From: Aliarcobacter sp.
GTDB lineage: Bacteria; Campylobacterota; Campylobacteria; Campylobacterales; Arcobacteraceae
Assembly: GCA_028688995.1 (NCBI GenBank)
Contig: JAQTXB010000011.1
Location: 39,821-103,820 of the forward strand
DNA length: 64,000 bases
Direction of reading: 5' to 3'
The position numbers and the translations under genes were made by a program. Positions within the stretch are counted from its first letter, which is position 1. Each line of letters opens with the position of its first letter. Below, piece after piece: positions 46,106 through 54,378 of the stretch. The notes beneath the pieces were generated by a model. That model was not told the origin of the DNA, searched no databases, and worked only from the letters and a program-made list of their open reading frames with translations.

Positions 46106-46936
46106 ATGACAAGACCTTTTGGAAGTGAAAACTTCTCCCTTTCTTATAATGATTTAAATGATTATATAAAAGAAGTAATCATTGAAAAAGTTGATGTGAA
46201 TGGGATAAATAGTGTTGAAGATTATGTTATAAAAGAGGATAAAGTTGAATTTCATTTAAATGGGAAGAAATTTTTATCGGTTATGAGTATAGCCCAACAT
46301 CAAGATGCTCATATTGTTGGATTTTTATTAAGTGAAGCTGTAATAAATGATTTTGCTGATATTAAATCTATAAATGTAAGTGAAGATGGTTTAAAAGTAG
46401 AAGTTATAGCAAATGTAAGTGAAGAGGGTTATGAAAACCTTTTTAAAGAAAAAACGCTAACATCAGGTTGTTGTGTTGGAGTTACAGGAAATGCAGAAAA
46501 AGTTTTTGATTGTGCCTTTGTAAATACAGATTATAGTGTTAAAGCTATTGAAATATTAGCAAATATGAGAGAGTTTAATAGACCATCAGAACTTTTTGAT
46601 AATACAGGTTGTGTTCATAAAGCAGAACTTATTTTAGAAGATGGTACTATTTTCATCGCTGAAGATATAGGAAGACATAACGCAATTGATAAAGTTATTG
46701 GACTTGCAAGTATGAATAATAAAGATGTTAAAAAATCTGTATTATACGCAAGTGGAAGATTATCAATGGAAATGGTAGTAAAGTGTGTAATGCATAAAAT
46801 TCCAATTGTTGTTTCAAAAGCAGCAGTTACTTTCCAAGGTATAAAATCAGCAAATGAACATGGAATTACTCTTGTAGGATTTGCAAGAAATAATAAAATG
46901 AATATATATACTCACTCAGGAAGAATAAATGTCTAG
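46106..46936 (+). CDS. fdhD: Formate dehydrogenase accessory sulfurtransferase FdhD
   Basis: This protein of about 276 residues matches FdhD. The conserved cysteine region reads TSGCCVGVTGNAE, a CC variant of the usual CxxC. GCVHKAEL, AEDIGRHNAIDKVIG and LYASGRLSMEMVVK follow in family order. FdhD transfers sulfur from a cysteine desulfurase to the molybdenum cofactor of formate dehydrogenase. The ATG at 46106 follows AAAAGGAAAAAT; an upstream ATG at 46049 is less likely. A small conserved protein and a desulfurase-like gene follow in the same operon. Confidence 0.88.
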   Translation: MTRPFGSENFSLSYNDLNDYIKEVIIEKVDVNGINSVEDYVIKEDKVEFHLNGKKFLSVMSIAQHQDAHIVGFLLSEAVINDFADIKSINVSEDGLKVEVIANVSEEGYENLFKEKTLTSGCCVGVTGNAEKVFDCAFVNTDYSVKAIEILANMREFNRPSELFDNTGCVHKAELILEDGTIFIAEDIGRHNAIDKVIGLASMNNKDVKKSVLYASGRLSMEMVVKCVMHKIPIVVSKAAVTFQGIKSANEHGITLVGFARNNKMNIYTHSGRINV

Positions 46937-47324
46937 TATTGAATTGGATAATATACAAAAAGAATTTTTGATGACAAATTTAGATGAAGAGGGAAAACTA
47001 TCTTGTCTAAAAGCCTTTAAAGTTGCAAGATTAATTGGTAGACATCCAAAAGAGATGAATGAGATTACAAAAAACTTAGGTATAGAAATTACAAATTGTG
47101 AACTTGGAGTTTTTGGAAAATTAAGATTTCAAGACCCAAATATTCAAGTTTATAATAAACTAAAACAAAACTATATGGGACATACTACTTTAGAGTGTAG
47201 AGTATTATGGGATGAAGCTAAAACTTCTTCATTAAAAACAGTGGGTTCTACTGTTAAAAATTCTGATATTGAAGTAAGCCATTGCCAACTTGGATGTTTT
47301 AGAGAAAAAAATAGAAAGAAATGA
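46929..47324 (+). CDS. Small conserved Cys-containing protein linked to fdhD
   Basis: This 131-residue cytoplasmic protein has five cysteines, including ones in LSCLKAFK, ITNCELGVFGK and SHCQLGCF. The LKAFKVARLIGRHPKEMNEI region may form a helix-turn-helix. I do not recognise a firm family; a ModE-like regulator or a sulfur/metal carrier are both conceivable. Overlaps of 8 bases with fdhD and 4 bases with the next gene place it firmly in this operon, so a role in formate dehydrogenase maturation is a reasonable guess. Confidence 0.5.
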   Translation: MSSIELDNIQKEFLMTNLDEEGKLSCLKAFKVARLIGRHPKEMNEITKNLGIEITNCELGVFGKLRFQDPNIQVYNKLKQNYMGHTTLECRVLWDEAKTSSLKTVGSTVKNSDIEVSHCQLGCFREKNRKK

Positions 47325-48298
47325 TTAAATTAAACTCTCTTCAATATTCAAAATTACAAAATATAGAAATATCAAATGACCTTTCATTAAGTGCATTAAG
47401 ACCAAATGATGCCTTTGAAGTTTTAACTTTAGAGTACAAAAAAATATTTGGATTTAATAAATTAAAAACATTTAGCTTTTCAAAAGAGGGCTTTTTAGGA
47501 CTTTTTTTAGAGTTAAAAGGAAAGATTGCCATAAGTTGTGGTGAATGTGAAGTTTTAATAGAAGCAGGAAAACTATATGAATCTTTGGGATTTCAAATAA
47601 CTTGGATAAATTTAGACAAAGATGGAAAAGTAAATTTAAAGAAAATAGAAAATGAAAATATAGATTTTCTTTTTTTATCTTCTTATGTTATGGATACTTT
47701 TGTAAAAACTTCAATAGAAGATGTAAAAAAATTAACTTCTGCAAAAATCATCTCAAATGCTAGTGCAAATTTTGATAAAAATAGTGATGTAATATTTTTT
47801 GATAATTATAAACTAATAGGTTTTAATACTTCAGGAGTTGTGTTATTTAATGATGAGGTTTTTTCTCTTTTAGAAGTTGGTAAAATCGATAGCATTGCTG
47901 TAAAACTATGTTTAGATGCTCTGAAAAATCAAAAATTCAACTATAAATTAAAAGTTATTTTTTTAGAAAAACTAAAAGAAAAATTCCAAGAAAACATCTA
48001 CTTTTTTGTAAATCCAAATGATACTTTAGAATATTCTTTACATTTTGGATTAAAAGGTATAAAAGCCAGAGAACTAATCCGAACTCTAGCTCTAAATAAA
48101 ATCTTCATCACAAATGGTGAAGGTTGCTCTCTAGGACTATCAAAACCCTCAAGAATCATTCAAAACATGGGATATGATGAGCAAATAAGCCGTAATGCAA
48201 TAAGCTTCTCTTTTGTGGATGATATGAATGAAGAAGAGATAACTAAGCTTGTGAATACTGTTTATTTGAAGTATAAGCAGATAAAGTCGTTTGTTTAA
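47321..48298 (+). CDS. Cysteine desulfurase/NifS-like protein, diverged
   Basis: This 325-residue protein has the fold pattern of class V aminotransferases. DNYKLIGFNTSG takes the place of the PLP-lysine segment, and GEGCSLGLSKPSRIIQNMGY matches the NifS/IscS active-site loop, with a Cys at the expected place. The C-terminus NAISFSFVDDMNEEEITKLV also fits. The N-terminal half is diverged and about 60 residues shorter than IscS. It is downstream of fdhD, whose product takes sulfur from a desulfurase. A dedicated sulfur donor is plausible, but PLP binding needs testing. Confidence 0.65.
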   Translation: MIKLNSLQYSKLQNIEISNDLSLSALRPNDAFEVLTLEYKKIFGFNKLKTFSFSKEGFLGLFLELKGKIAISCGECEVLIEAGKLYESLGFQITWINLDKDGKVNLKKIENENIDFLFLSSYVMDTFVKTSIEDVKKLTSAKIISNASANFDKNSDVIFFDNYKLIGFNTSGVVLFNDEVFSLLEVGKIDSIAVKLCLDALKNQKFNYKLKVIFLEKLKEKFQENIYFFVNPNDTLEYSLHFGLKGIKARELIRTLALNKIFITNGEGCSLGLSKPSRIIQNMGYDEQISRNAISFSFVDDMNEEEITKLVNTVYLKYKQIKSFV

Positions 48299-49899
48299 CT
48301 ATATTTTTTTATAATCTCTTTAAAATCTTCATCTTCTTTGAAATTGTCCCAATCTTCATCTTCTATTATATAGTTAATCTCTATGTCTTTATTTTGTAAA
48401 GATTTTTCAAGTAGTTTAAGGGCATTTCCCTTGTCTTCTTTTATTGAATATAAACAAGCAAGATTATATGAATCACTACCCAATTCCATAGCTTTATTTA
48501 ATTTTTCAAAAGCTTGGTTATATAAATTCTTATCATTATTAACTTTTGCCAAATTAAAAAGAGAAGTTCCCCAATTATAAAGAGCATCCATATCTTTAGG
48601 ATTTATTTCAAAAGCAGTTTCATATTTCTTAAAAGCTTGGTTATATAAATTTTCATCATGATTTTCATTTTTAGCTAAGTTAGAAAGAGCTGTTCCCCAG
48701 TTATAAAAGATATTTTCATTTTTAAGATTCAGTTTAGAAGCAATTTCATATTTTCTAAAAGCCTGTTTATATAAACTTATATCATTCTTTTCTTTTACTA
48801 AGTCAGAGAAAAAATTTCCCCAGTCATTAAATAAATCACTTAATGAGTTATTGATTTTTTGTTTATTTAATTTTTTAGCTTTTTCATAGAGTTTATTAAT
48901 TTTTCGTTCATCAAAATTTTCTTTTAATCTTAAATCAATTATTTCTTTTATTAGATTATCTTCATTATCACTCTTCTCATAAATCTCAATACTTTCATTT
49001 ACTTGTGTTTTTATAATTTCAAGTCTTTCTTTGATGCCTTTGAAATGTTCTTCATCTTGAATATCAACAATATTATCCAAGGAATTTTGCAAATATGAAA
49101 ATGGTTTTTCCAATATTTCTGGTTGTTCAAGTTGTAGTTTACTATTAAGTTCTAGCATAAAAGAGTCAGAATCAAATCCTTCAATTAAAAAGCTATTTGT
49201 ATTTTCTTTATCTAATAAATTTTTTCTAACTTTATCAGATATGCTTGTCTCTTTTCTAGCAACCCAATATAAACCTTTATCAAATCTTCCAAGTTCTGCA
49301 ATATGGTCAAATATTGGGTCATTTGCACTATATCCTATAAATATCCAAGGTCTATCTTTGATACTATTTAATATAGGAGGAATTACTTCTTTTACTTTTT
49401 TTAATTCTTCTTCTGTATTTAGTAACCATAATCCATGATGTTGACCATGAAGATAGACTATAGATTTTGTTGGAAAAGTTGAAGTTGTAATATCTTTTAA
49501 AATAGCCATATCATAAGTTGGTGGATAGATATTGTATAAGGCTAATGCTCTTAACATTAAGTTATCAAAATTTACAGTTAATACATAGTCTATCAATTCA
49601 TTTTTTATAAATTGAGCAAGATAAATATGAGTTACATTTATTTTTGCATTATCTATATACTCTTTTAGAAGAATATTTCTTTCATTGGGTAATAAACAAT
49701 TCATTAAAGATTTATATGTTTTTTCAGAATCTTTTTTTACGTTAGGATTATCTTTATATTTTTCTAATATATAATCAACAATTTTATTTGCAACAGGTAT
49801 ATTTCCAGTTATAGAAGCACCTGCTCCTAAAAAAACTATAGGTTTTTCTTTTGAATTTTTTATTAAGTAAGCTAAATATTCTATGTCTGCTTTTTTCAT
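48295..49899 (-). CDS. SIR2-domain protein with TPR region (defence candidate)
   Basis: The first 230 residues of this 534-residue protein form a SIR2-like NAD-binding domain, with GAGAS at 25-29 and TVNFDNL at 108-114 (Asn110, Asp112). The likely catalytic His151 is in LHG, and GYSANDP is at 189-195. A coiled linker (about 260-340) and TPR repeats follow (NIFYNWGTALSNLAKNE, ALYNWGTSLFNLAKV). In defence systems such as Thoeris ThsA, similar SIR2 domains deplete NAD to abort infection. Here no partner gene is linked. It is convergent with the NifS-like gene and overlaps its end by 4 bases. Confidence 0.75.
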   Translation of the reverse strand: MKKADIEYLAYLIKNSKEKPIVFLGAGASITGNIPVANKIVDYILEKYKDNPNVKKDSEKTYKSLMNCLLPNERNILLKEYIDNAKINVTHIYLAQFIKNELIDYVLTVNFDNLMLRALALYNIYPPTYDMAILKDITTSTFPTKSIVYLHGQHHGLWLLNTEEELKKVKEVIPPILNSIKDRPWIFIGYSANDPIFDHIAELGRFDKGLYWVARKETSISDKVRKNLLDKENTNSFLIEGFDSDSFMLELNSKLQLEQPEILEKPFSYLQNSLDNIVDIQDEEHFKGIKERLEIIKTQVNESIEIYEKSDNEDNLIKEIIDLRLKENFDERKINKLYEKAKKLNKQKINNSLSDLFNDWGNFFSDLVKEKNDISLYKQAFRKYEIASKLNLKNENIFYNWGTALSNLAKNENHDENLYNQAFKKYETAFEINPKDMDALYNWGTSLFNLAKVNNDKNLYNQAFEKLNKAMELGSDSYNLACLYSIKEDKGNALKLLEKSLQNKDIEINYIIEDEDWDNFKEDEDFKEIIKKYS

Positions 49900-50000
49900 T
49901 AAATACCTTTAATTAAATAGGAAATCATTTTATAATAATTTTTCTTCATAATTCCACTTTTTTTAGCTATCTTGTTTACAGAAAATAAAAAAGGAATAAG

Positions 50001-50240
50001 ATGAAAAAAATTACATTATATTTGTTACTTGCTACTTCAACACTTTTTGCTTCAAATGGTTTTGAGGGTTGTAAAGAGTTAAAATTAAGTGAATCAAAAA
50101 GTATGATTTCTTGTCCTAGTGGAGATTATGAAGTTACTTATGAAACAAAAAGGGAACAAAGGGATTTAGTTGCTGCTCCAACTGTAGTAAAAGTTGGTGA
50201 AGCTCCTAAACAAATTATTCAATATATTACAAATAAATAA
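50001..50240 (+). CDS. Small exported protein
   Basis: This 79-residue protein has a clear signal peptide (MKKITLYLLLATSTLFAS) and two Cys (in GCKEL and ISCPSG) that could pair. The remaining 60 residues have beta-strand character. No family is recognised. It has its own AAAAGGAAT ribosome-binding site and a weak hairpin downstream. It probably functions in the periplasm. Confidence 0.6.
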   Translation: MKKITLYLLLATSTLFASNGFEGCKELKLSESKSMISCPSGDYEVTYETKREQRDLVAAPTVVKVGEAPKQIIQYITNK

Positions 50241-50262
50241 GCCCAAAAGGCTTGTTTATTTC
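50239..50262 (+). terminator. Weak terminator after the small exported protein
   Basis: AAGCC (50239-50243) pairs with GGCTT (50249-50253) around CAAAA. A T-rich but interrupted run follows. Confidence 0.45.
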
Positions 50263-50369
50263 CTTCTTCTAAATAAAATATTACAAATTGACATATTATA
50301 AATAGAAACTTTTTTAATAAAGTATACTTCCATTTTCAATTATAAAATCCTATAAAATAAAGTTTTAAA

Positions 50370-51650
50370 ATGTTTTTGCATCTAGATTTAGACTGTTTTT
50401 TTGTTTCTGCTCACAGAACTATCGATGATAGTTTGTTTCATATTCCAGTTGCGGTTGGAGGAAGAAGTAATCTTAATATTTTTTCCTCTAAAAAAGAGGT
50501 TAGAAAAATCTCAGAAAATAGTGGAGCTTTTGTAAGTACAATTCTTACAAATGAGGGAATGAAGAGTTTCAAAGAGTATTTCGTAGATGAAAATGGAAAA
50601 ATAAGAGGAATAATAACAACTTCATCATACGAAGCTAGAGCCTTTGGAGTTAAAACTGCCATGAGTGTAAACGAAGCTTTGACTTTGTGTCCACACTTAA
50701 AAATGCTACCACCAAATTATCCTTTATATCATGAGTTATCAATGAAATTAAAAGAACTTTTAGCAAAAGAGATTCCCTTAGTTGAACAATACTCTATTGA
50801 TGAATTTTTTGGAGATGTTTCAGGATATATTGATGAGCATGAGATAGTGCAGTTTGCTTATTATTTGAAAAAAAAGATATTTGATGAGTTGAAATTGCCT
50901 ATTTCAATAGGAATAGCAAATACAAAATATCTTTCAAAACTAATAACAGAATATGCAAAACCAGATGGAGTAAAGTATGTAAGTGTCGATAATATTGGAA
51001 ATTTCATAAAAGATATTCCAATCAAAGAGTTCCCAGGAATTGGAAAAGCATTTCAAGAAAAACTCAAAGGTTATGGAATAAAAACCCTAGGAGATATTAA
51101 AAAAAATCAAAAACTTTTTTATTCATGGCAAAAACCAGGAATTGATTTATATAATCGTGTTTGTGGAATACGAGATAATAAATTAACTTTCGAGAGAGAA
51201 AAAAAATCAATAGGAATAGGGCGAACCTTTGATGCTATTTTTGATAGAGAAGAACTAAAAAGAAGAGTAATGATACTTTGTAGATATTTGTGTTTTCTAG
51301 TAAAAAAAGCAAATGTAAATCCACTAACTTACGCTATAAAAATAAGATATGAATATAGAATAAAATCAAAAGATTATGTAAATGTAAATAGAATTTTTAA
51401 TGAAATGGATTTCAAAGCCCAAATGGTAAAACTTTTTGAAGAAACCGACAACCACAAAACACATGGAGTAATACAGCTAAATATCACCGTTTTAAACTTC
51501 GCAAAAGTAAATGAATACACCTATAATCTTTTTGAGTATGAAACAGATTTAAAGAAAAGAGCCTTAACAAATCAGATGCAAAAATTAAGAAGTAAATATG
51601 GTGTTGATATTGTTAAAAGTGCTTTTGAGATAAAAGATATTCAAAAATAA
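50370..51650 (+). CDS. Y-family DNA polymerase (DinB-like)
   Basis: This 426-residue protein has the Y-family catalytic motifs. The first acidic residues are in FLHLDLDCFFVSA, and the second pair is in YSIDEFFGD. EFPGIGKAFQEKLKGYGIKT is the helix-hairpin-helix, followed by a little-finger region. It probably performs error-prone bypass of DNA damage. An insertion around 35-75 (SSKKEVRKISENSGAFVSTI...) differs from typical DinB. No UmuD-like gene is adjacent. The gene has its own promoter region. Confidence 0.85.
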   Translation: MFLHLDLDCFFVSAHRTIDDSLFHIPVAVGGRSNLNIFSSKKEVRKISENSGAFVSTILTNEGMKSFKEYFVDENGKIRGIITTSSYEARAFGVKTAMSVNEALTLCPHLKMLPPNYPLYHELSMKLKELLAKEIPLVEQYSIDEFFGDVSGYIDEHEIVQFAYYLKKKIFDELKLPISIGIANTKYLSKLITEYAKPDGVKYVSVDNIGNFIKDIPIKEFPGIGKAFQEKLKGYGIKTLGDIKKNQKLFYSWQKPGIDLYNRVCGIRDNKLTFEREKKSIGIGRTFDAIFDREELKRRVMILCRYLCFLVKKANVNPLTYAIKIRYEYRIKSKDYVNVNRIFNEMDFKAQMVKLFEETDNHKTHGVIQLNITVLNFAKVNEYTYNLFEYETDLKKRALTNQMQKLRSKYGVDIVKSAFEIKDIQK

Positions 51651-51705
51651 AGATAAATAAAATTGATTTTAGAGTATATTTTTAAAAACTATTTTGGAGT
51701 ATAAA

Positions 51706-52014
51706 ATGAATTACCTTTTACAAGTAGATTTCCCTCATGATGGAATTTTTGGTGAAGAGTTTTCAAAAGCTTTTGTTGAATTAGCAAATGATATAGCTGC
51801 TGAGGATGGATTATTATGGAAAATATGGACTGAAAATAAAGAGGCAAAAGAAGCAGGTGGGATTTATCTATTTTCAAATGAATCTGATGCAAAAAGATAT
51901 TTAGAAAAACACACAAAAAGACTTGAATCATTTGGATATAAAAACATAAGAGCAAAAATTTTTAGTGTAAATGAACCACTAAGTAAGATTACAAAGGCAA
52001 GTTTTTTAAATTAA
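51706..52014 (+). CDS. YdhR-like putative monooxygenase
   Basis: This protein of about 102 residues aligns closely in pattern with E. coli YdhR. It has LLQVDFPHDGIFGEEFSKAF, then LWKIWTENKEAKEAGGIYLF, YLEKHTKRLESFG, and the ending FSVNEPLSKI. YdhR has a dimeric ferredoxin-like fold and is proposed to act on aromatic compounds. The ATG at 51706 gives the same start as YdhR; the frame extends upstream to 51694. A bidirectional terminator follows the stop. Confidence 0.82.
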   Translation: MNYLLQVDFPHDGIFGEEFSKAFVELANDIAAEDGLLWKIWTENKEAKEAGGIYLFSNESDAKRYLEKHTKRLESFGYKNIRAKIFSVNEPLSKITKASFLN

Positions 52015-52043
52015 AAAAAAAGGGCAGTTAAGCCCTTTTTTTA
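52014..52043. terminator. Bidirectional terminator
   Basis: AAAAAAAGGGC pairs with GCCCTTTTTTT around a 6-base loop. A-rich and T-rich arms give terminators in both directions, between the ydhR-like gene and the convergent aldolase gene. Confidence 0.85.
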
Positions 52044-53009
52044 GTCTACTAATAGAGTTCTATAAAATTCTCTATATTTAGTATCTTTTTCATCTCTAGC
52101 TTTCATAGCAGCTCTTGGGTGTTCATTTAGTTGACCAGTTAGCATATATGGAATACTATATCCCCAGTCAAGTTCTTTTTCAAGTGGAACAATGAACTCT
52201 TCAATAAATTTTAATACAGGCATTAATTTATATTTTGGATTTTTTAAGAAACCAATTAATAATTCAAGTGGGCAATTTCCTGCACCTCTTCCTAAACCAG
52301 AAATTGTAACATCTAAAAAGCTTGTTCCATAAATCATAGCTTCTAAAGTATTTGCATAAGCCAATTGAAGATTATTGTGTGCGTGAATTCCGATTTTTTT
52401 ACCAGATTCTTGTGCCACTTTTAAATATTTGTCTGTTAATTTTTTGATTTGTTCAGGATAAAAAGAACCAAAACTATCAGCTATATAAATAACATCTACG
52501 CTAGTTTTTGCTAATTGTGCTAAAACTTCATCTAATTCATCATCAAATGATTTTGAAATAGCCATAATATTTACAGTTGTTTCATAACCTTTTGCATGAG
52601 CATCTTCGATTAGTTCAATTGCTGCTGGAATTTGGTGAATGTATGTTGCAATTCTAATCATATCAACAACACTTTCAGATTTTGGTCTTAATTCTTCTTT
52701 TAAAGATCTTCCAATATCAGCCATTACAGCAATTTTCATATTAGTATCATTATTTCCAACAATTCTTCTAATATCTTCTTCTTTACAGAAATTCCAAGGA
52801 CCATATTCATCAACACTCATAATAGTTGGAGATACATTTTTCCCGATTTCCATATAATCAACACCAGCAGCTACGCAAGTTTCATAATGTGCTTTTACAA
52901 AAGCATCGCTGAAATGGTAGTTATTTACTAATCCACCATCTCTGATTGTACAATCGAAAACTTTTATATCTTCTCTAACTGTTAGTATTGAACCTTTTTT
53001 TTCAATCAT
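52041..53009 (-). CDS. DRE-TIM/HMGL-like aldolase-domain protein
   Basis: This 322-residue protein is a TIM-barrel of the DRE-TIM metallolyase family. The signature is FDCTIRDGGLVNNYHF (residues 19-34), and the metal-binding HAHNNLQLAYAN is seen near 215. ISGLGRGAGNCPLELLI is typical of isopropylmalate-synthase and 4-hydroxy-2-oxovalerate aldolase relatives. No regulatory domain is present. The substrate is unclear, and the gene is not in an obvious pathway operon. The start is preceded by AAGGAACAATAAT. Confidence 0.8.
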   Translation of the reverse strand: MIEKKGSILTVREDIKVFDCTIRDGGLVNNYHFSDAFVKAHYETCVAAGVDYMEIGKNVSPTIMSVDEYGPWNFCKEEDIRRIVGNNDTNMKIAVMADIGRSLKEELRPKSESVVDMIRIATYIHQIPAAIELIEDAHAKGYETTVNIMAISKSFDDELDEVLAQLAKTSVDVIYIADSFGSFYPEQIKKLTDKYLKVAQESGKKIGIHAHNNLQLAYANTLEAMIYGTSFLDVTISGLGRGAGNCPLELLIGFLKNPKYKLMPVLKFIEEFIVPLEKELDWGYSIPYMLTGQLNEHPRAAMKARDEKDTKYREFYRTLLVD

Positions 53010-53076
53010 TATTGTTCCTTGTTCTTTCTTCTAAATAATTGTTAATATAATACCTAAAAGGCACTCAAATTCATCT

Positions 53077-53898
53077 TTAATAAGATTTCATGCCTAAAAC
53101 TTCTTCTACTTTATTGTAAGAATAAAAAGCAAAATTCTTATTTTTAGCTTTTATTGTATAAACTGCCATTCTATCTGCTAGTTCATTTCCTTCAACGCCA
53201 GCATGGCCTTTTACATGATTTATTTCAATTTTATCTTTTAATTGTAAAAATAAATTATGAGACTCTTTTATTAGTTCAAGATTTTTAATCTCTCCACCTT
53301 TTTTGCTCCAACCATTTGCTTTCCAACCAAATGCCCAAGTTGTAATACAATCAATTGCATATTTTGAATCTGAAAAAATAGAGATTATATTATCACTATG
53401 AGTTTGAGAAGCAATAGTTAAAGCTTGATGCAGAGCATTTAATTCAGCAATATTATTTGTTCCCTCCTCTTCATAAGCCCCATAAAGTAAAACGGGATTT
53501 TTTTTGTTTGAGTAAATGGCTAATCCACTTCCCGCATTTCCTGGATTTCCAGAACATGCTCCATCACAATAGATTCTAATATATTCATCATCTTCATTTA
53601 TTTCAACTTTTTTTTCACTTATTTGCTCTTTGGGAAGCTCATAAACTGATTTTGGTTTTATATTATTAAATTCTAAAACCATGTGATAGTTTTTAATAAT
53701 TTGCTCTTGAGCTTTTTGAGATAAATCACCTTTTAAAAGCATAAGTAAATTCATATCATTTTTTGAAACTTCTTTATCTAAAGCCTGATTTTTCCACTTT
53801 TCTTCACATGGATAAGATAGTCCTAAAATTTTAAATTGCTCTTTATTTAGTGTATCTTTATGGGAAATTAATTGGATAAAACTATTGTCTATTTTCAT
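53077..53898 (-). CDS. Ribonuclease H (RNase HI type) with N-terminal extension
   Basis: The C-terminal 150 residues of this 273-residue protein are RNase HI. The first Asp is in YCDGACSGNPG, the Glu in NIAELNALHQAL, the next Asp in FSDSKYAID and the last in GNELADRMA, with HVKGHAG in between. It cuts the RNA strand of RNA-DNA hybrids. The first 100 residues do not resemble a viroplasmin domain and are of unknown role. The gene stands alone. Naming it rnhA would be uncertain because of the extension. Confidence 0.83.
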   Translation of the reverse strand: MKIDNSFIQLISHKDTLNKEQFKILGLSYPCEEKWKNQALDKEVSKNDMNLLMLLKGDLSQKAQEQIIKNYHMVLEFNNIKPKSVYELPKEQISEKKVEINEDDEYIRIYCDGACSGNPGNAGSGLAIYSNKKNPVLLYGAYEEEGTNNIAELNALHQALTIASQTHSDNIISIFSDSKYAIDCITTWAFGWKANGWSKKGGEIKNLELIKESHNLFLQLKDKIEINHVKGHAGVEGNELADRMAVYTIKAKNKNFAFYSYNKVEEVLGMKSY

Positions 53899-53990
53899 AT
53901 TTTATTTTCTTTATATTTTTTAATTTGGAAAGAATTGTACTTAAATATACTATAACCCTTGCTTTTATTTTTTTATTCTGTTAGACTGTA

Positions 53991-54113
53991 GGCACTAAAG
54001 ATGAATCGAGTTTCATCTGTTATTTGCCTTTTATTGATTACCCACAGCGTTAATATTACTCATCTAGACAACAAGCTCATTTTTATCTTTTTATTAACTT
54101 CATCAAAATGAAG
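53991..54113 (+). ncRNA. Candidate structured leader/RNA, with competing hairpins
   Basis: The gap 53899-54131 has no gene. It holds a hairpin (AGATGAA 53999-54005 with TTCATCT 54012-54018) closed by GGCA (53991-53994) and TGCC (54025-54028). A second hairpin, CTTCAT (54098-54103) with ATGAAG (54108-54113), lies just before the ribosome-binding site of a small ORF. The two GATGAA/TTCATC sets can cross-pair. A riboswitch or attenuator is possible but unproven. Confidence 0.3.
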
Positions 54114-54131
54114 AAAAAAAAAGGAAATCAT

Positions 54132-54275
54132 ATGTCAATTACACATATAAAAACAAACAAAAAAATCGAAGTTTTATTAAGACTTTTAAAAAATAATGAA
54201 AGTTTAGAGGACGCAAGTTCAAAAGCTGGATTAAATATTGAAAAAACAAGATTAATTCTTTCTGATAAAAAATAA
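54132..54275 (+). CDS. Small 47-residue protein
   Basis: A short ORF encodes 47 residues (it starts MSITHIKTNKKIEVLLRLLK). It follows an AAAGGAAAT ribosome-binding site at good spacing. The second half (NESLEDASSKAGLNIEKTRL) looks like a helix-turn-helix. It could be a small regulator of the chemoreceptor gene downstream, but this is a guess. The ORF is too short to rely on coding statistics. Confidence 0.45.
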   Translation: MSITHIKTNKKIEVLLRLLKNNESLEDASSKAGLNIEKTRLILSDKK

Positions 54276-54378
54276 TATATTTACTTCTTTAAAGTCCCTA
54301 AATATAAGCTCTTGATACATATCAATTTAAATAATAACTAATTCTGCTATTATAAGTAAAAATATTTAGGGGAAAATA

